NCBI RefSeq assembly: GCF_000317305.3
Contig: NC_023036.2
Span: 2,232,001 to 2,296,000, forward strand
Length of the DNA stretch: 64,000 nt
From: Mycolicibacterium neoaurum VKM Ac-1815D
GTDB taxonomy: Bacteria; Actinomycetota; Actinomycetes; Mycobacteriales; Mycobacteriaceae
Direction: 5' to 3'
Shown: positions 40,727-49,515 of the stretch, one piece after another
How positions within the stretch are numbered: position 1 is the first letter of the stretch
How the letters are laid out: the number at the start of each line of letters is the position of its first letter
The notes under the pieces: model-generated
Database searches by the model: none
Seen by the model: only the letters and a program-made list of their open reading frames with translations
What the model was told of the DNA's origin: nothing
Program-made: the position numbers and the translations under genes

Positions 40727-41561
40727 GGCGCCGCGCACCGTCTCTGCGTTGCGTCGTGTCGTGATCGTGACGCTGTTGCTGCTGTTGATGGCGTCGACCG
40801 AACGAGCGGTGGCGGCGGCAGACTGCCCGGCCGGGGATGCGCAGTGTGCCCTGCGTGAGCGTCTGGTCGCCGCCGAAAACTATCTGGCCAACCGACCCGG
40901 CACGGTGGGATTCGTGTTGCGAGACAGGGCCACCGGGGCCAAGTACCGCAACGCGAACGCCGCCACGCCCATCTGGACGGCATCGACGATCAAGCTGGCG
41001 ATGGTGGCCGACCTGCTGGCGCGAGAACAATCGGGAACGGTGCGCCTGACGGCCGACGATCGTGAGCAGATGGTCGCGATGTTGCGAAGCTCCGATAATG
41101 CTGCCGCCGATGCGCTGTGGTCCGAGTACGGCGGAACGGCGAACGTCTTCAACGCCAACTTTCCCCGCTACGGCATGACCGGTGTGCGGCCGCAGCCGGG
41201 GTTCGGCGACGTCTACCCGTACTGGGGATTCCAAAAGGGCACGGCCGATGATTTCGACGCGCTGATGAACTACGTCCTCGACAGGCTCAGCGCTGCCAAT
41301 TCCGCGGCGGTCGTGGCCGAGATGCAGCGTGTGGAGGGTGGCCAGCGGTGGGGGGTGTGGGGCGCCGGTCCGGCGATGGCACCCGGGGCGAAGGACGGTT
41401 GGTCCCAGGAGCAGGGCGGCTGGGTGGTCAACAGTGTCGGCTTCGCCGGGCCGCAGCAGCGGTACACGCTGTCGATCATGAATGCCCTCGGCGGCGAGGG
41501 TGGCTACGATGACGGTGTCGAGACCACCACGAATGTGGCGCGAATCCTGCTGTCGCCGTAG
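40719..41561 (+). CDS. class A beta-lactamase-like serine hydrolase
   Basis: The exported protein, 280 residues from the TTG at 40719, has a signal sequence (RRVVIVTLLLLLMAS) and then a penicillin-recognising fold: STIK (S89-K92) and SDN (125-127). The third element reads KDG instead of the KTG/KSG of true beta-lactamases, so hydrolysis of beta-lactams is doubtful; a muropeptide hydrolase or binding role is possible. A GTG at 40713 is an alternative start; the TTG has GGAG 7 nt upstream. It overlaps the DsbA-like gene by 8 nt. Confidence 0.82.
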   Translation: MTRAPRTVSALRRVVIVTLLLLLMASTERAVAAADCPAGDAQCALRERLVAAENYLANRPGTVGFVLRDRATGAKYRNANAATPIWTASTIKLAMVADLLAREQSGTVRLTADDREQMVAMLRSSDNAAADALWSEYGGTANVFNANFPRYGMTGVRPQPGFGDVYPYWGFQKGTADDFDALMNYVLDRLSAANSAAVVAEMQRVEGGQRWGVWGAGPAMAPGAKDGWSQEQGGWVVNSVGFAGPQQRYTLSIMNALGGEGGYDDGVETTTNVARILLSP

Positions 41562-41564
41562 CTC

Positions 41565-43139
41565 TTACGGCGGGTAGACCTGCTTGATGCTGCCATCCGG
41601 GTTCAGCCTCAAGAAGCCGGTCCCCGGCTCGGTCGAGTGGATGATCAGATCCAGGCCGCCGCCTTCGGTGCCTTCGATGATCAGGTAACTGTCCGAGCCG
41701 ACCGGCGCACCGGTGTGCTGCGGTGCATTGCCCAGCACACCGGCGACGGCGTTCGTATTGATCTGGCCGAGGTCGACCAGGATGTCGAAGGCGCTGGTCG
41801 ACATCGTCGGGCCCCATTCCTCCCAGCCGTCGCCGCGATAGGTGAAGCTGTCCTTGGCGTTCGCGTTCGTCGGGGTGGGCCGGTCGTAGACCGCGTGGCC
41901 GGGATAGACCACCAGCGAGAAGCCCATGGTGTCACCGAACTTGGCGCGAATCGTCTGGAGCAGCCCGTCCAGTCCCTTGGCATTCTGGAGGTCCGGGGCA
42001 CTTACCGCGGTCGAGGTTGCCGTGGGTGGAACAGTCCGTGGGGCAGACGTGTTCGTCGGCGTGATGCGACGATCGGTTGCGGCGGGGGAACTGACCCGCT
42101 GGCTCGCGTTCGACATGGTGTCATTCCGGGATGCCAGCAGAACTGTCGTCGCAACGATGACGACGGCGGCGAGCAGCGCGATCGCGACCAGGACGGCCGG
42201 TCCGCGCCACCATGGTCGCGCGGCAGCGGCCGGTTGCCACGCCGGTGCGGCCGGCCACGATTGCTGCGGCGCGGGATGTGGTGGTGGCCAGTGGGCGGCC
42301 ACGGTCGGTCGATAGGCGGCGGCCGGCGCGGCGATCGCGGCACGGGCAGCGGCGGCAAGGTCACCCGTCGTCGCATAGCGGTGTTCGGGATTCTTGGCCA
42401 TCCCGGTCGCGATGACCTGATCCATCAGCACCGGAACCCCGGGTTGCATCATCGACGGTCGGGGTGGTGGCAGCGTGAGATGACCCGTGATCTGACGTTC
42501 GACGCTGTCACCGGGAAACGGTTGCCGCCCGGTCAAGCATTCGTGCAGTACGCAAGTCAGTGCGTAGATATCGGCACGCGCATCCGAGCTGTCGGTCGAC
42601 AATCGCTCCGGTGCCATGTACGCGACGGTGCCGATCGTGGAACCGGTACTGGTCAATTTCGTTCCGTCGGAGGCCCTGGCGATCCCGAAGTCGATGAGGT
42701 AGGCGAAATCGGCGGGTGTCACGAGGATGTTCGACGGTTTGACGTCGCGGTGCACCAGCCCGACGGTATGTGCGGCGTGCAGTGCCGCGGCGATCTGTTC
42801 GGCGATGCCGACCGCCCGATGCGGCGGCAGCGGTCCGCCCTCGAGCAGTTCTTGGATGGTCCTGCCCTCGATCAGGCGCATGGTGACGTACAGCCGTCCG
42901 TCGATCTCGCCGAAATCATGGATCGGGACGATGTGCGGTTCATCCAGCCCCGCGGCCACCTGGGCCTCGCGGCGGAACCGTCGTTGGTAGGTGTTGTCGT
43001 CGGCGAGGCTGGGCGGCAGCACCTTCAGTGCCACCCACCTGTTCATGGCGGTGTCAAAGGCGCGCCACACCTCGCCCATGCCGCCACGGCCCAGCATGGT
43101 CGCCAGGCGATACCGGCCGAACGGGGTCCCTTCGTGCAC
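41565..43139 (-). CDS. receptor Ser/Thr protein kinase, PknH-like layout
   Basis: The 524-residue protein has an N-terminal Hanks kinase domain: LGRGGMGEV, VALKVL, HRDVKPSN, DFGIA, and the activation loop ending TVAYMAPE. A Pro/Ala-rich juxtamembrane linker and one membrane segment (about residues 315-340) follow. The C-terminal domain outside the membrane (about 385-524) is not PASTA and I do not recognise it. It starts with GTG. Its stop is 3 nt from the stop of the convergent beta-lactamase-like gene. Confidence 0.92.
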   Translation of the reverse strand: MHEGTPFGRYRLATMLGRGGMGEVWRAFDTAMNRWVALKVLPPSLADDNTYQRRFRREAQVAAGLDEPHIVPIHDFGEIDGRLYVTMRLIEGRTIQELLEGGPLPPHRAVGIAEQIAAALHAAHTVGLVHRDVKPSNILVTPADFAYLIDFGIARASDGTKLTSTGSTIGTVAYMAPERLSTDSSDARADIYALTCVLHECLTGRQPFPGDSVERQITGHLTLPPPRPSMMQPGVPVLMDQVIATGMAKNPEHRYATTGDLAAAARAAIAAPAAAYRPTVAAHWPPPHPAPQQSWPAAPAWQPAAAARPWWRGPAVLVAIALLAAVVIVATTVLLASRNDTMSNASQRVSSPAATDRRITPTNTSAPRTVPPTATSTAVSAPDLQNAKGLDGLLQTIRAKFGDTMGFSLVVYPGHAVYDRPTPTNANAKDSFTYRGDGWEEWGPTMSTSAFDILVDLGQINTNAVAGVLGNAPQHTGAPVGSDSYLIIEGTEGGGLDLIIHSTEPGTGFLRLNPDGSIKQVYPP

Positions 43140-43168
43140 GGGACAACCCTAGAGGACGGCAGTGCGGA

Positions 43169-43783
43169 TCAGCGTGGGCTCTGCGCCTGTTGGGCGGCGA
43201 CCGCTCCGCCGAGCCAGCGGCGCAAGAACTTTCGAAGTTCCTGCGGTGTCCTGTCGGTGTTGGGCGCGACGAAGAAGGACAGCATGGTGCGCAGGGTGAA
43301 CTCGACGAGTTCACCCAAGCTGGTTTCGTCGTAACCGTGCGCGGACCAGTCGACATCAAAACGATCGATCATCCGCATGCCGATGGCCCGTGCCTCCGCG
43401 GAGGTGAGCGCGCCGCTGTGGTCATACGGATAGGACTCCGACAGCAGGATGCCCAGATGCGGTGTGCGGGTTACCTCGTCGAGGGTGAACACGGTGCCCT
43501 CGGTGATGGCCTCGGCTGGATCGTGGATGCCTTCGACGGCCGTGGAGAGTCGATCGAGGAAGGCGTCCACCGAGGCCATGGCCACCGCATGCATCAGCGC
43601 GTCGGAGGTGGGGAAGTAGCGATAGACGGTCTGCCGGATGACGCCCAGTGAGTTCGCGACATCGGCCAACGAGATTGCCGCGCCGGTGGAGCTGACCAGT
43701 TCGACGGCGGTCGTGACAATCCGCGCAGTGGCCTCCTCGTCACTGTGCGGGGGATCGCCGCCCCAGCCGCGCCTGCGCGCCAT
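43169..43783 (-). CDS. TetR-family regulator
   Basis: The 204-residue protein has an N-terminal TetR helix-turn-helix (ISLADVANSLGVIRQTVYRYFPTSDAL) and a variable ligand domain. I chose the ATG complementary to 43781-43783 because GGAAGG lies at a normal distance; a GTG two codons upstream is too close to that site. It is divergent from the diiron-like hydrolase gene and probably controls it. Confidence 0.9.
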   Translation of the reverse strand: MARRRGWGGDPPHSDEEATARIVTTAVELVSSTGAAISLADVANSLGVIRQTVYRYFPTSDALMHAVAMASVDAFLDRLSTAVEGIHDPAEAITEGTVFTLDEVTRTPHLGILLSESYPYDHSGALTSAEARAIGMRMIDRFDVDWSAHGYDETSLGELVEFTLRTMLSFFVAPNTDRTPQELRKFLRRWLGGAVAAQQAQSPR

Positions 43784-43875
43784 CGGCACCTTCCTCTCGG
43801 CACGGCGACGCTAGCACGGACAAGTCAACATACATTTACACTAAGCGACGTATGATTGTGTGATAGCTTGCGCTG

Positions 43876-44802
43876 ATGACCGATCTTCAGGTGCGCAAGA
43901 TGCGCTTCGCCTTCGCCGATTACGACGTGCCGTTTCTCTGGAATGAGACAAATCCCGCGTTCTCGGCCATGGCCAATGCCGTCTCCTTCTTGGCGATCGC
44001 CTTCGAGAAGATGATCGTCAGCACGATGGCCGAGGCGAAGCCGTTGCTCGCCGATTCGCCGATCGCCGACGAGGCCGACGCGTTCGTCCGCCAAGAGGGC
44101 CAGCACTCGATGGCACACCGCCAACACGCCCGCGGACTGATCAAGGCGTATCCGGCGCTCAAGGAAACCCTCGACCAGGTCATCGCTGCCTTCGACGATC
44201 TCGTCGAGAACAAACCGCTGAAGTACCGGCTGGCCTACACCGCCGACTTGGAGGCCACGTTCACCCCGGTGTTCAAGTTGATGCTCGACAACGACGACAC
44301 TCTGTTCGCGCCCGGCGACGACCGGGTGGCCTCGCTGTTCCTATGGCACTTCGTCGAGGAGGTCGAACACCGCAGCTCGGCGCTGATCATCTACAACGAT
44401 CTGGTCGGCGATCCGTGGTACCGCGCACGTGTGGCACCGTCGATCTTCAAGCACGTGATGGACGTCGTGCGGATGGCCTGCGACGGGTTCAACAGGCATC
44501 TCCCGCTGGAGGTCCGCAAGGTTGATGCGGTGTCGACCTTCGCCCTGGAGCGGCGAAAGAACGCTCTGCTCAGGCGCATCGGTCGCCGCCCGGATTACGG
44601 CCCGCTGCAAGCGCCGTTCCCGCATCTGGGTTTGCGCGAACAGCTGGCGGCCCTGGTGGGTATCGTCCGCAGTCAGATTCCCGGCCACGATCCCACGCAC
44701 GAGAAGTTGCCTGTGCTGGCCGACGAATGGTTCAGACGCTACGACGAGGGATACGACGTGACACAGTGGTACACGAATCAGAAGGCATCCGCCGATGTCT
44801 GA
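43876..44802 (+). CDS. predicted metal-dependent hydrolase (PF10118-like)
   Basis: The 308-residue protein matches the predicted metal-dependent hydrolase family, whose conserved residues appear in FVRQEGQHSMAHRQH and HFVEEVEHRSSAL. The Glu/His pattern resembles di-metal four-helix proteins. The function is not established. The gene overlaps the next membrane protein gene by 8 nt, and a TetR regulator is divergent; the trio looks like one inducible unit. Confidence 0.8.
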   Translation: MTDLQVRKMRFAFADYDVPFLWNETNPAFSAMANAVSFLAIAFEKMIVSTMAEAKPLLADSPIADEADAFVRQEGQHSMAHRQHARGLIKAYPALKETLDQVIAAFDDLVENKPLKYRLAYTADLEATFTPVFKLMLDNDDTLFAPGDDRVASLFLWHFVEEVEHRSSALIIYNDLVGDPWYRARVAPSIFKHVMDVVRMACDGFNRHLPLEVRKVDAVSTFALERRKNALLRRIGRRPDYGPLQAPFPHLGLREQLAALVGIVRSQIPGHDPTHEKLPVLADEWFRRYDEGYDVTQWYTNQKASADV

Positions 44803-45937
44803 TCTGTGTCGACCGACCTTCGAGCAGCTCGCCGAGCGGCTTGGTTTCAGCTGCGCGGAGGCCGGCGGCCTGGTCGATGTGCGTAATCCGCTGGCACTGG
44901 AGAATTGGACGCTGCCGGTACTCGAGCTGACGATCATCATCGGCGCCGTGCTGGCGTTGGCCTATGCGGTGATCCGGCTGCGCCGCCACGGTGATGCCAC
45001 CAACCTCGTGCTGTGGTTCGGTGCCATCGCCTACCTGCTGATCATCGAACCGCCGCTGTACTTCCCGGCCGCGTTCGGCATCGAGGAACACATCGACACG
45101 ATGTTCGCGCACAACGTCTTCACGGTCGAATTCCTCTGGGGCAGGCTGCCCCTCTACATCGTGGCGATCTATCCACTGATGGCCACCATCGCCTTCGAGA
45201 TCGTGCGCAACCTCGGTGTCTTCCGCCGCTACGGCACGCTGGTCGGTGCGATGTGCGTCGGCTTCGTCCACCATGCCTTTTACGAGATCTTCGACCATCT
45301 GGGACCGCAGCTGCGGTGGTGGGAATGGACGCTGGAGCACCCGATGAACCAACCGTTCTTCGCCTCGGTGCCGCTGCCCAGCGTGGTGGTCTTCGCCGCG
45401 CTCTGGCCGATGTCGCTGGCATTCTGTGTCCAGTTCTTCGTCGGCAGATACGTCGACCGCGGACGGCGCTTCAGCGGCGGCCAGATCCTCTGGCGCACCG
45501 TGGTGGTGGGCCTGCTCGCCTCGGTGGGCACGGTGCTGCTGCCTGCGCCTGCGACGGTCATCGGCTCGTTCACGAACGTCACCGTGATGGGTGTCGTGTA
45601 CGCGTTGGAGTTGCTGGTGATCACTGTCGTGGCGGTGCCGGTGCTCTACAAGCAGTGGCAGCGATTGCGCAACACGGCGGCCTCTGCCACCGAAGCGCGC
45701 TACGTGAATCCTCCGATGATTCGTTACGGCGTCCTGTATTTGGCGGTGATGGCACTGTTGTGGGCCACCGCCCTGCCCGCGTACTTCTCGGCTGTCGACG
45801 GCGTCACCGGCAATGGTGATCCGGTGGGCAGCCTCTGGTACACCGTGTTGTGCTTCGCCATCGCCGGCCTCAGTGCCGCTGCCGCGCTGACGGTTTCGTC
45901 CGCCAAGCCGGTGAAGCAGCCTGCGGCTGTCTCGTAA
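44795..45937 (+). CDS. hypothetical polytopic membrane protein
   Basis: The 380-residue protein has about nine to ten hydrophobic segments and a distinctive GFVHHAFYEIFDHLG loop with several histidines and acidic residues, which could bind a metal. I do not recognise the family. It is coupled to the metal-dependent hydrolase gene by an 8-nt overlap, so both probably act on the same hydrophobic substrate; this is inference. Confidence 0.75.
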   Translation: MSDLCRPTFEQLAERLGFSCAEAGGLVDVRNPLALENWTLPVLELTIIIGAVLALAYAVIRLRRHGDATNLVLWFGAIAYLLIIEPPLYFPAAFGIEEHIDTMFAHNVFTVEFLWGRLPLYIVAIYPLMATIAFEIVRNLGVFRRYGTLVGAMCVGFVHHAFYEIFDHLGPQLRWWEWTLEHPMNQPFFASVPLPSVVVFAALWPMSLAFCVQFFVGRYVDRGRRFSGGQILWRTVVVGLLASVGTVLLPAPATVIGSFTNVTVMGVVYALELLVITVVAVPVLYKQWQRLRNTAASATEARYVNPPMIRYGVLYLAVMALLWATALPAYFSAVDGVTGNGDPVGSLWYTVLCFAIAGLSAAAALTVSSAKPVKQPAAVS

Positions 45938-45990
45938 GCGATTTCGGTGAGGAAACGTGCGCACAGCACACGTTTCCTCACCGAAATCGC
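45938..45990. terminator. long inverted repeat between convergent genes
   Basis: A 22-bp perfect inverted repeat (45938-45959 with 45969-45990) encloses a 9-nt loop directly after a stop codon and 6 nt before the stop of the convergent aldo/keto reductase. There is no T-run, so it may be a bidirectional stem terminator or a mRNA stabiliser. Confidence 0.7.
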
Positions 45991-45996
45991 AAGAGA

Positions 45997-46836
45997 CTAG
46001 GTCCCGGTGTAGGTGGCCGGATCCGGGCGGTACCGGGTGCCGTCATCGAGTCCGGTCAGCGCCGCGAGATGCTCCTCGGCCAATTCGAAGTCCAGTACGT
46101 CGAAGTTCTCCGCGATGCGCTCGGGCTTGGCCGAGCGCGGGATGACCACGTTGCCCAACTGCAGGTTCCATCGGATCAACACCTGCGCCGGGGTCTTGTC
46201 GTACTGCGCGGCCACCGCGGTGACGGTCGGGTTGTCCAGCAGTTTGCCGACCCCCAGCGGGCTGTAGGCCTCGGTCACGATGTTGTGCTCGGCATGCGCG
46301 GCACGCTGTTCGGTCTGCACCAGCTGGGGGTGAAGTTCGATCTGGTTGACCGCGGGTGCGACATAGGACAGGTCGATGATGTTGGTCAGATCCTCCGGTG
46401 TGAAGTTGGCGACACCGATGGACGTGGCCAGCTTGTCCTCGCGTACCCGCAGCAGCCCGCCCCAGCTGTCCACGTACTTGCCGGTATCCCCACCGGGCCA
46501 GTGGATCAGATACAGGTCCAGGTAATCGACGCCGAGCCGGTCCAGGCTGGCCTTGGCGGCGTCCTGAGAGGCCTGAAAGCCCTGATCCTGGGTCGCCAGC
46601 TTGGTGGTGAGGAAGATCTCGGCACGCGGGATGCCCGATGCGGCGATGGCACGACCCACACCTGCCTCGTTACCGTAAGCGGCGGCGGTATCGATAAGCC
46701 GGACACCGATTTCCAGCGCCGCGGACACCGCGCGCTCGGCCTCATCGTCAGTCAGCTCGCCCACCCCGATTCCGAGAACCGGAATTGTGTTCTCGTCGTT
46801 CAAGCCGATATTGGGCACAGCCGCTGCCGATGTCAT
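45997..46836 (-). CDS. aldo/keto reductase
   Basis: The 279-residue NADPH-dependent reductase of the AKR5 type has the catalytic tetrad region ([12 protein letters not shown], with Tyr, and TTKL with Lys), the substrate-loop [10 protein letters not shown], and the cofactor motif [14 protein letters not shown]. Similar enzymes reduce methylglyoxal and other aldehydes. A close paralogue starts 7 nt upstream on the same strand, so the two form an operon with probable duplication origin. Confidence 0.93.
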   Translation of the reverse strand: MTSAAAVPNIGLNDENTIPVLGIGVGELTDDEAERAVSAALEIGVRLIDTAAAYGNEAGVGRAIAASGIPRAEIFLTTKLATQDQGFQASQDAAKASLDRLGVDYLDLYLIHWPGGDTGKYVDSWGGLLRVREDKLATSIGVANFTPEDLTNIIDLSYVAPAVNQIELHPQLVQTEQRAAHAEHNIVTEAYSPLGVGKLLDNPTVTAVAAQYDKTPAQVLIRWNLQLGNVVIPRSAKPERIAENFDVLDFELAEEHLAALTGLDDGTRYRPDPATYTGT

Positions 46837-46843
46837 GTCCTAC

Positions 46844-47683
46844 CTATCCCGTGAAGTTGAAGGTGCGTGGGTCGGGACCCAACCGGGTGCCGTCATCGAG
46901 CGATCCGATGGACGCGATGTCCTTTTCGGTCAACTCGAAGTCGAACACGTCGAAGTTACTCGCTATCCGATCAGGGTTCACCGACTTCGGGATGACGATA
47001 TTACCCAGCTGTAGATGCCATCTGATCAGCACCTGGGCTGGTGTTTTGCTGTGTGCCTCGGCAATCGCGGTGACCGTCGGCTCGCTGAGCAGACCACCCT
47101 GGCCCAGCGGGCTCCACGCCTCCGTGGCGATCCCCAACTCGGCGTGCAGCTCGCGCAGCTCCTGCTGCGGGAGCCGGGGGTGCAGTTCGATCTGATTGAC
47201 CGCGGGCACGATCCCGGTGGCGTCGATGAGCGTGCGCAGATGCTCGGGCTGGAAGTTGCTGACGCCGATGGAGCGGACCCGCCCGTCGTCACGCAGCGTG
47301 GACAACGCCTTGAAGCTCTCCACGTACAGGTTGACCTCGGGCAGCGGCCAGTGGATCAGGTAGAGATCGACATAGTCCACGCCCAGTCGTTGAGCGCTGG
47401 CATCGAATGCCCGCAACGCCTTGTCGTAGCCCTGTTCGGAGTTCCACAACTTGGTGACCAGGTAGATGTCCGCACGGGGCACCCCCGAGGACACCAGCCC
47501 CTCGCCGACCTCGGTTTCGTTCTGATAGACCGCCGCGGTGTCGATGTGGCGATAACCCGTTCGCAGCGCACTCTCGACCGCGAGTCTGGTGTCCTCGGGC
47601 GGGGTCTGCCAGACTCCCAACCCGACCGCGGGGATGGAATGTCCGTCGTTGAGCAACCGTGTGGGATATGAGGGGGCAGTCAT
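46844..47683 (-). CDS. aldo/keto reductase, paralogue
   Basis: The 279-residue protein is closely similar to the next downstream reductase, including [33 protein letters not shown] and IPKSVNPDRIASN. It is the counterpart of M. tuberculosis Rv2971. The ATG complementary to 47681-47683 begins MTAPSYPTRLLNDGHSIPAVGLG, a normal AKR start. It shares the bases CATG with the divergent lipN start. Confidence 0.93.
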   Translation of the reverse strand: MTAPSYPTRLLNDGHSIPAVGLGVWQTPPEDTRLAVESALRTGYRHIDTAAVYQNETEVGEGLVSSGVPRADIYLVTKLWNSEQGYDKALRAFDASAQRLGVDYVDLYLIHWPLPEVNLYVESFKALSTLRDDGRVRSIGVSNFQPEHLRTLIDATGIVPAVNQIELHPRLPQQELRELHAELGIATEAWSPLGQGGLLSEPTVTAIAEAHSKTPAQVLIRWHLQLGNIVIPKSVNPDRIASNFDVFDFELTEKDIASIGSLDDGTRLGPDPRTFNFTG

Positions 47684-48764
47684 GGAAACGAGTCTGCCAG
47701 CGCGGCCGAACCCGAGCCCGCTGCGATTGAAGGCCGCAACCGTGGCGAGCCGGGTGTCGGTACCGCTACTGGCGCGCATCCCGAACCCCGTCAAGAGACT
47801 GCTGATGGGACGGCGCAGCGTCGTCATCGACGGCAACACCCTGGACACCAGCCTCCAATTGCTCCTCAACGCGCAACGCGCCTCGGGTATCGGTGGCCTC
47901 GTGGCCTGCGACGATGTGACCGTCGCACGCACCCAGCTCGATGAAGCGTCCGCCGCGTTCAAGACCGACATCGTGGCGCCGACCGACGACTTCTCGATCG
48001 CCGGACCGGCGGGCCCGATCGCGGTGCGGCACTATCGCGGTGAGGCGGGCGCACCGCTGCTGGTTTTCCTTCACGGTGGCGGTTTTGTCGTCGGCAGCCT
48101 GGCCACCCATGACGGATTCTGCCGCCGCATCTGCCGTGATGCCGGCGTGCACGTGCTCGCCGTCGACTATCGGCTGGCTCCCGAACACAAGGCGCCCGCC
48201 GCGGCCGAGGACTGTTTCGCCGCCTATACATGGGCGTTGGAACATGCCGCGGAGCTCGGTGCGGACCCCGACCGGGTCGCCGTCGGCGGCGACAGCGCCG
48301 GTGGCAATCTGGCCGCCGTGGTCACCCAGACCGCCCGCACGACCGGCACCGGGATGCCTGCGTTGCAACTGCTGATCTATCCGATGGTCGATCCGGTAGG
48401 GGAGACGGTCTCGCGCTCGCTGTTCGCCGATGGGTTCTTCCTCACCAAGGCCGATATCGACTGGTTCGACCACCATTACGTCGCCGGTTCGGGCGTGGCG
48501 CATGACGACCCGCGGGTGGCGCCACTGCACGCCGCCGACCTGACCGGATTGTCGCCCGCGCTGGTGGTGACGGCCGGTTTCGACCCGCTGCGCGACGAGG
48601 GCAGGGCCTATGCCCGCGCGCTCACCGCCGCGGGCGTGCCGGTCGATCACCGCGAGTACGGCTCGCTGGTGCACGCGTTCATCAATTTCTTTCCTCTCGG
48701 CGGGGACAGTGAACTCGCCGTCGTCGACCTCACCTCGGCGCTGCGGGCGCATCTGAGCCGGTAG
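47682..48764 (+). CDS. lipN: alpha/beta hydrolase, HSL-family esterase
   Basis: The 360-residue esterase has the hormone-sensitive-lipase motifs: the oxyanion hole HGGGFVVGS, the nucleophile GGDSAGGNL, the acid region DPLRDEG, and His in GSLVHAFINF. It matches the M. tuberculosis LipN pattern including SVVIDGNTLD. The ATG at 47682 has AGGGGG upstream inside the divergent gene. It heads a plus-strand series with the DsbA-like gene 10 nt after it. Confidence 0.92.
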   Translation: METSLPARPNPSPLRLKAATVASRVSVPLLARIPNPVKRLLMGRRSVVIDGNTLDTSLQLLLNAQRASGIGGLVACDDVTVARTQLDEASAAFKTDIVAPTDDFSIAGPAGPIAVRHYRGEAGAPLLVFLHGGGFVVGSLATHDGFCRRICRDAGVHVLAVDYRLAPEHKAPAAAEDCFAAYTWALEHAAELGADPDRVAVGGDSAGGNLAAVVTQTARTTGTGMPALQLLIYPMVDPVGETVSRSLFADGFFLTKADIDWFDHHYVAGSGVAHDDPRVAPLHAADLTGLSPALVVTAGFDPLRDEGRAYARALTAAGVPVDHREYGSLVHAFINFFPLGGDSELAVVDLTSALRAHLSR

Positions 48765-48774
48765 GCTGCATCCC

Positions 48775-49515
48775 GTGGCGAACAAACCGAAGAAGCAGGC
48801 CAGTTACGACTTGAAGGCCGCTGACCGCAAGCGCAACCTTCTCGTCCAGATCGGGCTGACCTCGGTGGTCGTCCTGTTCGCGGTGGCACTGGTGCTGTGG
48901 ATCGTGCTGAACGGGGAGACGAACCCCGAGGCCGGTGAAGCACGGGCCGTCCGCGTCGAATCCAGCCAGGTCGTCCGCAACGACGACGGCGTCGACCCCA
49001 AGGTCGTGCTGTCGGTCTACGAAGATCCGCTCTGCCCGCACTGCGGGGCATTCGAGAAGGCCTTCGGCTCGACGATCAACCAGCTCATCGACAAGGGCGT
49101 GATCGCCGTCGACTACTACATGGTCGGCATCCTCGACAGCGCCGGAAACCAGAACTACTCCTCCCGCGCCAGCGGCGCTGCCTACTGCGTCGCCGACGAA
49201 TCCGTCGAGGCGTTCCGCCGCTTCCACGGCGCCCTCTACGCCCAGCAGCCCTCGGAGGTCGGCGGCTCGTACCCGACCAACGCACAGCTGATCGAAACCG
49301 CCCGGCAGGCCGGCGCCGCCGGCAAGGTGCCCGAGTGCATCGACAAGGAGCGTTACGTCAAGATGGCCGGCGGCATGGCCGCGGCCACCAAGATCAACGC
49401 CACACCCACCGTGCGGATCAATGGTGAGGACTACCAGTACAGCACCCCCGAAGTGCTGGTCGGCAAGATCAAGGAGATCGTCGGCGACGTCCCGGGTCTG
49501 GCCGCGGCATCGTGA
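48775..49515 (+). CDS. DsbA-like disulfide oxidoreductase
   Basis: The 246-residue protein has a short cytosolic N-terminus, one membrane segment (about residues 20-42), and an outer thioredoxin fold with the CPHC active site (LCPHCGAFEK) and INATPTVRINGED as cis-Pro loop. It matches M. tuberculosis Rv2969c (DsbA), which works with the VKOR protein encoded next, overlapping by 4 nt (GTGA). It starts with GTG at 48775. Confidence 0.95.
   Translation: MANKPKKQASYDLKAADRKRNLLVQIGLTSVVVLFAVALVLWIVLNGETNPEAGEARAVRVESSQVVRNDDGVDPKVVLSVYEDPLCPHCGAFEKAFGSTINQLIDKGVIAVDYYMVGILDSAGNQNYSSRASGAAYCVADESVEAFRRFHGALYAQQPSEVGGSYPTNAQLIETARQAGAAGKVPECIDKERYVKMAGGMAAATKINATPTVRINGEDYQYSTPEVLVGKIKEIVGDVPGLAAAS

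Noticed and set aside
43790..43875. A TetR operator between TetR and the hydrolase gene
   Set aside because: Only a 5-bp CATAC/GTATG inverted repeat with a 16-nt spacer is present, too weak to call.
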